Of a stretch of DNA of 27,563 nt, positions 9,151 through 16,367 are shown one piece after another. A model generated the notes under the pieces. The model was given only the letters and a program-made list of their open reading frames with translations, was not told the origin of the DNA and made no database searches. Position 1 is the first letter of the stretch. Each line of letters begins with the position of its first letter. The translations under genes and the position numbers were made by a program. This stretch comes from D2472 sp964444385 (lineage in GTDB: Bacteria > Pseudomonadota > Gammaproteobacteria > Magnimaribacterales > D2472): assembly GCA_964444385.1 (NCBI GenBank), contig CAYUHD010000012.1, positions 1-27,563 on the forward strand, in the 5' to 3' direction.

Positions 9151-11707
9151 ACTAAGAGCTAAGTTTTTAAAGTACTTCAAAAAACACAATCATGAAGTGG
9201 TTGATTCTAGTTCCTTGATCCCTGCAAATGATGATACGTTATTGTTTACAAATTCTGGGATGGTTCAATTTAAAGATGTTTTTTTAGGTTCCGAAAAACG
9301 TCCTTACAAAAGGGCTGCAACTACTCAGCGTTGTATTCGCGCAGGCGGAAAACATAATGATTTAGAAAATGTAGGTTACACCCTTAGACACCATACATTC
9401 TTTGAAATGTTGGGTAATTTTAGTTTTGGAGATTATTTTAAAGAGGATGCGATTGAACTTGCATGGAACTTTCTAATCAATGAGCTTGGTTTGGAAAAAG
9501 AAAAATTGTGGATTTCTGTTTTTAGGGAAGATGATGAAGCTGCAGAAATATGGTCATCAAAAATTGGTATTGCTCCAGAACGAATTGTTCGACTAAATGA
9601 GGAAGATAATTTTTGGTCAATGGGCGATACCGGACCTTGTGGGCCCTGCTCAGAAATTTATTATGATCATGGCGATCAATATGAAGGTACTCCCCCTGGA
9701 TCACCCGGAGATGATGGAGATAGATTTGTAGAAATTTGGAATTTAGTCTTCATGCAGTTTAATAGAGATGCTACTGGAGAATTAACACCATTACCTAAAC
9801 CTTCTGTGGATACCGGAATGGGTTTAGAGCGTGTAGCAGCAGTACTGCAAGGCGTTAATTCAAATTACGAAACAGATCTTTTCCTTAATTTAATAAAAGC
9901 ATCTGAAAAATCAATTAAATCGCCTGGGGAGATATCTCATAAAGTCATTGCAGATCATATTAGAAGTGTTTCTTTTTTAATTGCCGATGGTATAACCCCT
10001 ACCAATGAAGGTCGAGGTTATGTACTTCGAAGGATAATGCGACGAGCAGTTAGGCACGGATATAAACTTGGTGCTAAGAAGCCATTTATGCATAAATTGG
10101 TTACACCATTAGTGAAAGAGATGAAATCAGCATTTCCAATACTGGTAACCAACCAAAAACTAATAGAGAAAACAATTCATGATGAAGAAAATAAATTTCT
10201 TGAAACTTTAGATAAAGGAATTGAAATCTTAGAAAAAGAAATATCTCAGATGAATTCAAAGGTTATTCCTGGAGACGTTATTTTTAAGCTCCATGACACC
10301 TTCGGGTTTCCATTTGATTTAACGGCAGATATTGCTCGTGAACAAGATCTTGAGCTTGATGAAGAAGGTTTTAATAAATGCATGGAAGAGCAAGTACAAA
10401 ATTCAAAATCTGCAAGTAAATTTAAAGGCGCTCAATTAGATATATCCTCTATTGAAGAAACCCAATTTCTAGGTTACGACCGATTAAACGCAGAGGGAAA
10501 AGTTTTAGGTCTATGGCATGATGATCATAAAGTAGATTCTGTCAGCTCAGGAAAAGATTATTTTCTCGCTTTAGACAAAACACCTTTTTATGCAGAATCA
10601 GGTGGTCAGGTAGGAGATCAAGGGCATTTTTCTAGCTCAAAAGGGCATGGGCAAGTTTTAGATTGTATTAAAAAAGGTAATATCTTCTTGCATAAAATTA
10701 ATATTCAGAAAGGTTCAATTAAGCTAAATGATACTTTGAAACTTTCAGTTGAGTTAACCACAAGAAGTGCTGCATCGTCTAATCATTCTGCAACTCATTT
10801 AATGCATGCTGCTTTGAAACATATTCTTGGAGATCATGTTGAGCAAAAGGGCTCACTTGTTGATTCCGAAAAACTGCGCTTTGATTTCTCACATCCCAAA
10901 GCTGTGACTAAGAATGAAATCAAGGAAATAGAGTTAATGGTTAATCAACATATCTTGAATAATGCTGAAGTAAAAACTGAATTAATGCATCTTGATGATG
11001 CTGTGGCATCTGGTGCAGAAGCTATGTTTGGAGAAAAATATGATGATGAGGTCAGAGTTTTATCTATGAGTGATGATTTTTCTGTAGAGCTTTGTGGCGG
11101 AACCCATGTAGCTAAAACAGGCGATATTGGCATGTTTATAATTTTAAATGAATCCAGTATTTCCTCTGGAGTCAGAAGGATTGAGGCTGTTACTGGCTCT
11201 AGAGCAGTTGAATTAATACTTGAAATTCGTAATCAGCTCCAAGATGTTCAAGGAATATTAAATGTTGGAGCTCCGCAAGTTAGCTCAAAGGTTAAGGATT
11301 TAATTAAAGAAAACAAATCCTTAAAAAAGGGAGGCAAGACAAAAGGTAAATCTTCAGTTGATGTTAAGGAAATGATATATAAGATTAATGACTTTGACTT
11401 AGCTGTAATTCAAGCAGATACCAAAAATATTCAAGATTTAAGACAATTGGTTGATCAGTCAAAAAAAGATCAATCTCAAAAATGTGTTTTAATTCTTAGT
11501 CATCATGATTTTAAGGTAGTGATGGTTTGCGGAGTTACCAATGACATTCAGAAATCACTTAGTGCAAATGATGTTATTCAAGCAGTTGCGAAATCAATTA
11601 ATGGCAAAGGCGGTGGCCGTAAAGATTTCGCTCAAGGTGCGGGCGAATCTAATAATTATGAAGAATTTGTTAATTCTATTCCTGATATCGTACAATCCCT
11701 CGCTTAA
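9137..11707 (+). CDS. alaS: Alanyl-tRNA synthetase
   Basis: Charges tRNA-Ala with alanine and edits Ser/Gly mischarging. It has 856 aa, slightly shorter than E. coli AlaS (876). The N-terminal class II catalytic core shows RCIRAGGKHNDLENVG and GDTGPCGPCSEI. The editing domain carries the zinc set His550/His554 (HSATH) and Cys653/His657 (CGGTH). The C-Ala domain ends with the GKGGGRKDFAQGAG signature. The link between editing and C-Ala domains (about 720-745) is Lys/Gly-rich (KSLKKGGKTKGKSS) rather than a long coiled coil, which may account for some of the length difference. It starts inside the end of the dienelactone hydrolase gene and precedes lysC, an order known from pseudomonads. Confidence 0.98.
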   Translation: MLTSELRAKFLKYFKKHNHEVVDSSSLIPANDDTLLFTNSGMVQFKDVFLGSEKRPYKRAATTQRCIRAGGKHNDLENVGYTLRHHTFFEMLGNFSFGDYFKEDAIELAWNFLINELGLEKEKLWISVFREDDEAAEIWSSKIGIAPERIVRLNEEDNFWSMGDTGPCGPCSEIYYDHGDQYEGTPPGSPGDDGDRFVEIWNLVFMQFNRDATGELTPLPKPSVDTGMGLERVAAVLQGVNSNYETDLFLNLIKASEKSIKSPGEISHKVIADHIRSVSFLIADGITPTNEGRGYVLRRIMRRAVRHGYKLGAKKPFMHKLVTPLVKEMKSAFPILVTNQKLIEKTIHDEENKFLETLDKGIEILEKEISQMNSKVIPGDVIFKLHDTFGFPFDLTADIAREQDLELDEEGFNKCMEEQVQNSKSASKFKGAQLDISSIEETQFLGYDRLNAEGKVLGLWHDDHKVDSVSSGKDYFLALDKTPFYAESGGQVGDQGHFSSSKGHGQVLDCIKKGNIFLHKINIQKGSIKLNDTLKLSVELTTRSAASSNHSATHLMHAALKHILGDHVEQKGSLVDSEKLRFDFSHPKAVTKNEIKEIELMVNQHILNNAEVKTELMHLDDAVASGAEAMFGEKYDDEVRVLSMSDDFSVELCGGTHVAKTGDIGMFIILNESSISSGVRRIEAVTGSRAVELILEIRNQLQDVQGILNVGAPQVSSKVKDLIKENKSLKKGGKTKGKSSVDVKEMIYKINDFDLAVIQADTKNIQDLRQLVDQSKKDQSQKCVLILSHHDFKVVMVCGVTNDIQKSLSANDVIQAVAKSINGKGGGRKDFAQGAGESNNYEEFVNSIPDIVQSLA

Positions 11708-11725
11708 TCTATAAGCTTTTTAATA

Positions 11726-12937
11726 ATGGAAACCATAGTATTAAAATTTGGCGGCACTTCTGTTGGTTCAACTGACAGGATATCTGCTGTTGCAAATTTA
11801 ATTAAAACAGCTTGCGATGAAGCGTCACCAGTTGTTGTGGTCTCAGCTATGAGTGGAGAAACTAATCGTCTGATTGAGCTAGCTCAATCCTTTGGCTCTG
11901 AACCAAATAAAAGAGAATTTGATGCATTGGTTTCAACTGGAGAAGAGGTTAGCGCATCATTACTTGCAATTGCTTTAAATCAATTAGGTTTAAAGTCCAA
12001 ATCACTTTCTGCAGCTCAAGTGGGGATGAAAACTACTTCTAATTTTTCACGCGCTAAGATTCTTGATCTTAATAGAGATATTATTTTCAAAACAATTGAA
12101 GATGGTTATGTCCCAATCATTACTGGTTTTCAGGGGGTCACTAATGAAGGGGATAGAACTACAATGGGAAGAGGCGGCAGTGATACCACTGCAGTAGCAA
12201 TTGCAGCCTCGATAAAAGCTAAACGCTGTGATATTTATACGGATGTTGATGGAATATATACAACAGATCCAAGCATTGTTCCCAATGCAAAAAAACTTGA
12301 TTCTATCAGCATGGAGGAAATGTTGGAGTTAGCAGGTCAGGGTGCTAAGGTTATGCAAATACGCGCTGTTGAGTTCGCAAACAAATATAAAGTTTTAGTC
12401 AGAGTTTTATCAAGTTTTGAACCAGGCTCAGGAACACTCATTTTACAGGAGGAAGAGGGAATGGAAGAAGCCGTTATTAAAGGTATAGCCTCTCAGCAAG
12501 ACCAAACTAAATTTACATTGCACGGAGTAGTTGATACTCCAGGTATTGCCTCGGGCATCTTAAGTCCAGTCAGTGCTGAGGGTATTGAGGTTGACGTTAT
12601 TGTGCAAAATGTAAGTGTATTAGGAAAAACAGATTTTACATTCACAGTTGGGACTAGTGATAGGACTGTGGTTGAATCTGTCTTAAAAGAAAAAATGCAA
12701 GGGATTTCATATGATGAGTTAATCATTGACGAAGGTATAGGAAAAGTTTCTTTGGTGGGTGTTGGGATGCGTTCACATGCAGGAATTGCAAGCACCGCAT
12801 TCAAGGCTTTGGCTGATGCTGGAATTAATATTCAAATGATCAGCACCTCAGAGATTAAAATTACAATTGTTATTTCAGGGGATCAGCTTGAGGATGCAGT
12901 TAAAACTCTGCATGAAGCATTTAACTTAGGTACTTAA
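11726..12937 (+). CDS. lysC: Aspartate kinase, monofunctional
   Basis: First step of the aspartate pathway (Lys, Thr, Met, diaminopimelate): ATP-dependent phosphorylation of aspartate. It has 403 aa. The kinase domain starts with KFGGTSVGS (7-15), followed by SAMSGETNRL and GRGGSDTTAVA. Two C-terminal ACT domains (about 265-400, with VSLVGVGMRSHAGIAS) imply feedback control, probably by lysine and/or threonine. It lies 18 bp after alaS. Its TAA shares one A with the ATG of the dihydroorotase (TAATG), indicating translational coupling. In Pseudomonas the next gene is csrA; here it is not. Confidence 0.97.
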   Translation: METIVLKFGGTSVGSTDRISAVANLIKTACDEASPVVVVSAMSGETNRLIELAQSFGSEPNKREFDALVSTGEEVSASLLAIALNQLGLKSKSLSAAQVGMKTTSNFSRAKILDLNRDIIFKTIEDGYVPIITGFQGVTNEGDRTTMGRGGSDTTAVAIAASIKAKRCDIYTDVDGIYTTDPSIVPNAKKLDSISMEEMLELAGQGAKVMQIRAVEFANKYKVLVRVLSSFEPGSGTLILQEEEGMEEAVIKGIASQQDQTKFTLHGVVDTPGIASGILSPVSAEGIEVDVIVQNVSVLGKTDFTFTVGTSDRTVVESVLKEKMQGISYDELIIDEGIGKVSLVGVGMRSHAGIASTAFKALADAGINIQMISTSEIKITIVISGDQLEDAVKTLHEAFNLGT

Positions 12938-14271
12938 TGTACGATTTAGTTTTAAAAAATGGAACTCTTGTTAACGAAGGTCAAATCAATGAATCTGATA
13001 TAGCTATTAAAGGAGAGCGAATTGAAAAAATTGCATCTTCGATAGATGTTGAATCCAAAAAAACTTTAGATCTTAAGGGTAAACATGTATTGCCAGGTTT
13101 AATTGATGATCAGGTTCACTTCAGAGAGCCTGGTTTTACGCATAAAGGAAATATTCAATCAGAAAGCAGAGCTGGTTTAGCTGGAGGTGTAACGAGTTAT
13201 TTCGAAATGCCTAATGTTAATCCAACGACAACTGATAGAAAGAATTTGCAGGCTAAGTTTGATCTAGCTACCACTAAATCCCATGCCAACTACTCTTTTT
13301 ATCTTGGCGCCAGTAATTCTAATATTGATGAAATTAAACAATTGGATAACACGCTCGCATGTGGTTTAAAAGTTTTTATGGGAGCCTCCACTGGAGATAT
13401 GTTAGTAGATGATCACGATACCCTTGAGGCAATTTTTAGAGAAGCGCCTGTCAATATTGTTACCCATTGTGAAGACACGCCAACCATTATTGAAAATGAG
13501 AAGGCTATTATTGCTAAGTATGGTGAAGATATCGATGTAACATTTCATCCTAGAATTAGAAATGCAGAATCTTGCTTAAAATCTTCGCAACTTGCATATG
13601 ATTTAGCAACAAAGCATGGCTCAAATCTCCATATTCTTCATCTGACCACTGCGGATGAAATGAAACTATTAACCGAGGGCGATATCGCTGGTAAAAAAAT
13701 TACCGGTGAGGTTTGTGTTCATCACTTATTTTTTAGTGAAGCAGCATATAAAACCCATGGTAATCAAATTAAATGTAATCCTAGTATTAAAACCGAGCAA
13801 GATCGCTTGGCATTAGTTAAAGCTGTCCAAAAGAATAAGATTGACATAATAGCTACAGATCATGCGCCACATACATGGGAAGAAAAACAACAGCCATACC
13901 TCAAAGCTCCAAGTGGCCTACCTCTTAATCAACACTCTTTGCTTGTACTATTAGACTTTTATTCAAAAGGAATCTTTTCCCTAGAACAAATTGTTCAAAA
14001 AACAAGTCACAACATTGCCGAACGTTTTCAGATAAAAGATAGAGGTTATATCCGAGAGGGCACCTATGCTGATTTGGCTATAGTAGATTTAGGATCAGAA
14101 ACTTTGGTAACAAAAGAGAATATTTTATATTACTGCAGTTGGTCACCATTTTTAGATTACACTTTTCCTGGCGCAGTAAGGTATACCATTATCAACGGAG
14201 AGATTGTTTATCAAGACGGGATGCTAAAGAATAGTCTGCCTATTGGCCATCAAATTGAATTCAATAGATAG
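12937..14271 (+). CDS. Dihydroorotase, Bacteroidetes-like long form
   Basis: Amidohydrolase predicted to interconvert carbamoyl-aspartate and dihydroorotate in pyrimidine synthesis. It has 444 aa, the long class I size, unlike the roughly 348-aa class II PyrC usual in gammaproteobacteria. Visible are DDQVHFREPG (57-66), KVFMGASTGDM (from Lys145, possible carbamylated lysine), THCED with His177, HILHL with His235, TGEVCVHHL, IKCNPSIK and ATDHAPHT with Asp308. The first histidine of the usual HxH pair is Gln59; I recall DDQVHFREPG from Bacteroidetes dihydroorotases, so this is probably a subgroup trait, not a lesion. It is coupled to lysC and occupies the place of csrA before tRNA-Ser. Allantoinase or hydantoinase is less likely given the overall match. 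Confidence 0.88.
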   Translation: MYDLVLKNGTLVNEGQINESDIAIKGERIEKIASSIDVESKKTLDLKGKHVLPGLIDDQVHFREPGFTHKGNIQSESRAGLAGGVTSYFEMPNVNPTTTDRKNLQAKFDLATTKSHANYSFYLGASNSNIDEIKQLDNTLACGLKVFMGASTGDMLVDDHDTLEAIFREAPVNIVTHCEDTPTIIENEKAIIAKYGEDIDVTFHPRIRNAESCLKSSQLAYDLATKHGSNLHILHLTTADEMKLLTEGDIAGKKITGEVCVHHLFFSEAAYKTHGNQIKCNPSIKTEQDRLALVKAVQKNKIDIIATDHAPHTWEEKQQPYLKAPSGLPLNQHSLLVLLDFYSKGIFSLEQIVQKTSHNIAERFQIKDRGYIREGTYADLAIVDLGSETLVTKENILYYCSWSPFLDYTFPGAVRYTIINGEIVYQDGMLKNSLPIGHQIEFNR

Positions 14272-14295
14272 TATTATTTTCTTATTTTAAAGCGT

Positions 14296-14301
14296 TATAA
14301 T
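14296..14301 (+). promoter_or_regulatory. Candidate -10 element for tRNA-Ser
   Basis: Perfect TATAAT 14 bp before the mature 5' end of the tRNA, in the 44-bp gap after the dihydroorotase gene. It predicts transcription starting near 14308. The -35 region at 17-18 bp spacing is only AT-rich (ATTATT-like), so the assignment is moderate. Confidence 0.5.
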
Positions 14302-14315
14302 TCTTGTCCAAAATC

Positions 14316-14405
14316 GGAGAGTTGGCTGAGTGGTCGAAAGCGCCTCCCTGCTAAGGAGGTATACGGGCAACTGTATCGAGGGTTCGAATCCCTCACTCTC
14401 CGCCA
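14316..14405 (+). tRNA. tRNA-Ser(GCU), CCA encoded
   Basis: 90-nt class II tRNA with a long variable arm. Acceptor strands GGAGAGT (14316-14322) and ACTCTCC (14395-14401) pair; the discriminator is G and CCA is encoded at 14403-14405. The anticodon arm CCTCC-CTGCTAA-GGAGG gives anticodon GCT, which reads AGC/AGU serine codons. A variable arm and T arm with GGTTCGAATCC follow. In E. coli the same species (serV) lies just downstream of csrA, so its position after alaS-lysC is conserved synteny. Confidence 0.97.
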
Positions 14406-14408
14406 GTT

Positions 14409-14942
14409 TTAGATTTCTTTCTCCATGCGAACCATTGGAACCGTTTTTCCTGACTTTGTCTCATATAGAACATTTTCAATTGGTTGATAGCCTTGGGTCT
14501 TGTAGAGCAGTAACCCTGATTGGGTAGCCATTAATTCACACTTCTTAAAACCCAGGTTTCTTGCAGCCTCTTCTGCTAAATTTATGACAAGAGTACCAAT
14601 ACCTTTTCTTGTCCAATCGGGATGAGTATACATAGCTCGAATACGAGCTGAGTCAGTATCTGGGTTAAGAAATTTATCATCTCTGTTAGGAGTATGATTT
14701 CCACCAAATAAAGTTTCTCTGTTGCTCCAACCACCGCAGCCTACAAAGGTTTCATCATTAAAGATCATAAAGTAGGCCTTATCTTTTATAAGTTGGTTAT
14801 CTAGTCCCATACTGTCAAATGAGGCTTCTAACTGGTCAGCTGTTAGCAGCGGGCCTAAGAGTTTCTTAATAGATAATTCCATTAATTGTTCGATGGTTGG
14901 TATATCATCAGGTGTTGCTACTCTATGTGTAAAATCTTCCAT
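14409..14942 (-). CDS. GNAT family N-acetyltransferase
   Basis: 177-aa acetyl-CoA-dependent acyltransferase. The N-terminal THRVATPDDIPTIEQLM is a typical GNAT opening. Motif A is AMYTHPDWTRKGIGTLVINL with the pyrophosphate-binding RKGIG (Q/RxxGxG type), followed by a helix, LMATQSGLLLYKTQGYQ (motif B region) and a C-terminal strand. The substrate is unknown. The stop lies 4 bp from the tRNA-Ser 3' end on the opposite strand. Upstream is TATAAT (14951-14956) only 8 nt before the ATG with no Shine-Dalgarno, suggesting a leaderless transcript. Confidence 0.88.
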   Translation of the reverse strand: MEDFTHRVATPDDIPTIEQLMELSIKKLLGPLLTADQLEASFDSMGLDNQLIKDKAYFMIFNDETFVGCGGWSNRETLFGGNHTPNRDDKFLNPDTDSARIRAMYTHPDWTRKGIGTLVINLAEEAARNLGFKKCELMATQSGLLLYKTQGYQPIENVLYETKSGKTVPMVRMEKEI

Positions 14943-14950
14943 GTTTTTTT

Positions 14951-14956
14951 ATTATA
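14951..14956 (-). promoter_or_regulatory. Candidate -10 for GNAT gene, possible leaderless start
   Basis: On the minus strand this reads TATAAT, followed by eight A-rich bases and then the ATG. A transcript initiating about seven bases after the hexamer would begin at or next to the start codon. No ribosome binding site is present. A usable -35 is not obvious. Confidence 0.4.
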
Positions 14957-15006
14957 ATCTCCATGATCTATATGGTAACTGTTAAAATTTAATTATAAAT
15001 TTCTTC

Positions 15007-15012
15007 TATATT
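15007..15012 (+). promoter_or_regulatory. Candidate -10 for helicase gene, possible leaderless start
   Basis: TATATT followed by eight bases (TTAATTCC) and the ATG at 15021, with no Shine-Dalgarno. The arrangement mirrors that of the divergent GNAT gene. Assignment rests on spacing only. Confidence 0.35.
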
Positions 15013-15020
15013 TTAATTCC

Positions 15021-16325
15021 ATGGCCCTATCAAATTCAGAGAATCCAGTGTCTGCATTTGATAATACTTTAGAGGATATTCTCGAATTACTAGAAGATGA
15101 TTCACAACATTTTATCTATCTCACTGGAGCAGCTGGAACCGGAAAAACAACATTAATTGAGAGGGTTAAAGATGAATGTTTATTAAAAAAAATGGTGGTT
15201 GCACCTACTGGAGTAGCTGCATTAAATATAGGAGGCAGCACAATTAATTCAGCATTTAGAATTGGTTTTGATACTTTCCCAGTTATACAAGAATCTAAAG
15301 ATCCAAGATTTAAAAAATTACTAAAAAACCTTGAACTCTTAGTCATTGACGAAATTTCAATGGTTAGGGCGCCCATGCTAGATGCTATTTCTGAAACCTT
15401 ACAAATACATCGTAATTCATCTAAGCCATTTGGAGGAATACATGTGTTTGCTTGCGGTGATTTATATCAGTTACCTCCAGTAGTAAAAGATCATGAAGAA
15501 ACAGCAATTTTTGAAAAATATGATTCTGTATATTTTTTTAGTGCACATAATTTTCAAGCCATCGAAGAACCTTCTTTCTTTGAGCTAACTAATTCATTTA
15601 GGCAGCAAGACGATAAAGAATTTTATGCATTACTCAACAATGTTCGCCTTGGAAAAAATCTAGAAAGCTCGATAAATAAAATTAACAAGTCCTGCCATAA
15701 TCCTGAATTTGATACAGAGTCTTCATTAATTATTACTTCTCGAAAGTATCGAGCTGAGCAAATTAATGAAGAGATGTTGAATTTAATCAAGGGCCCTGCA
15801 ACGACTGCTAAATCAAAAGAGCAAGGTGAATTCAATGAAAATGATTTGCCTGCCCCAAGAGAACTTCGAGTTAAAGAAGATGCAAAGGTTATGTTTATAA
15901 AAAATGATCCAGATGGGCGATGGGTTAATGGAACAATTGGAGTGGTGATTGATTCCTCTGATAAAAATAAAAAAGTTATAAAAGTGAAAGTTGGTAAAGA
16001 TGTTTTTAAAGTTAAAAGAGAAGAGTGGAATAAAGTTAAATATGTCTATGATGATTACAATGACGAAATGGAAGAAGAGATCGTTTCTTCTTTTAAGCAA
16101 TTTCCATTAAAGCTTGGTTGGGCGGTAACTATTCATAAAGCTCAAGGTTTAACATTAGATAGTTGCTCAGTAGATTTGGGAGAGGGAGCATTTGCTACAG
16201 GCCAAGCCTATGTTGCCTTGAGTAGATGTAAGACTTTAGAATCTTTAAATTTATATCAAGAGTTAAAAATTAAAGATGCATTGGTGGATCCAGATATTCA
16301 GGATTTTCATGAAAAATTCTTTTAA
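15021..16325 (+). CDS. PIF1/RecD2-like superfamily 1 helicase (AAA family ATPase)
   Basis: 434-aa SF1B-type DNA helicase, predicted 5'-3' polarity. Walker A GAAGTGKT (36-43), motif Ia VVAPTGVAALNIGG, Walker B VIDEIS with Asp110/Glu111, motif III GDLYQLPPV, then a small beta-rich insertion (about 290-345: MFIKNDPDGRWVNGTIGVV), and C-terminal motifs AVTIHKAQGLTLDS and AYVALSRCK. This is the compact PIF1-like architecture, commonest (from memory) in Bacteroidetes and phages. The role in the cell is probably G-quadruplex or replication-fork processing, but this is inference. It is followed 42 bp later by the monooxygenase gene, with no functional link evident. Confidence 0.88.
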   Translation: MALSNSENPVSAFDNTLEDILELLEDDSQHFIYLTGAAGTGKTTLIERVKDECLLKKMVVAPTGVAALNIGGSTINSAFRIGFDTFPVIQESKDPRFKKLLKNLELLVIDEISMVRAPMLDAISETLQIHRNSSKPFGGIHVFACGDLYQLPPVVKDHEETAIFEKYDSVYFFSAHNFQAIEEPSFFELTNSFRQQDDKEFYALLNNVRLGKNLESSINKINKSCHNPEFDTESSLIITSRKYRAEQINEEMLNLIKGPATTAKSKEQGEFNENDLPAPRELRVKEDAKVMFIKNDPDGRWVNGTIGVVIDSSDKNKKVIKVKVGKDVFKVKREEWNKVKYVYDDYNDEMEEEIVSSFKQFPLKLGWAVTIHKAQGLTLDSCSVDLGEGAFATGQAYVALSRCKTLESLNLYQELKIKDALVDPDIQDFHEKFF

Positions 16326-16367
16326 TTCATCTATCATAATTTTAATTCACTTTATAAAGGTTTTCTA

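Noticed and set aside
12493..12804. 103-codon minus-strand open frame inside lysC
   Set aside because: Fully antisense to the ACT-domain region of lysC; low-complexity Ser/Thr/Pro composition and no family resemblance.
14330..14527. 65-codon open frame over tRNA-Ser
   Set aside because: Starts within the tRNA and continues antisense through the GNAT gene; the sequence is fully explained by those two features.
15813..16100. 95-codon minus-strand frame inside the helicase gene
   Set aside because: Phe/Ile/Asn-rich product caused by antisense reading of A/G-rich Lys/Glu codons; it mimics a membrane protein but has no support.
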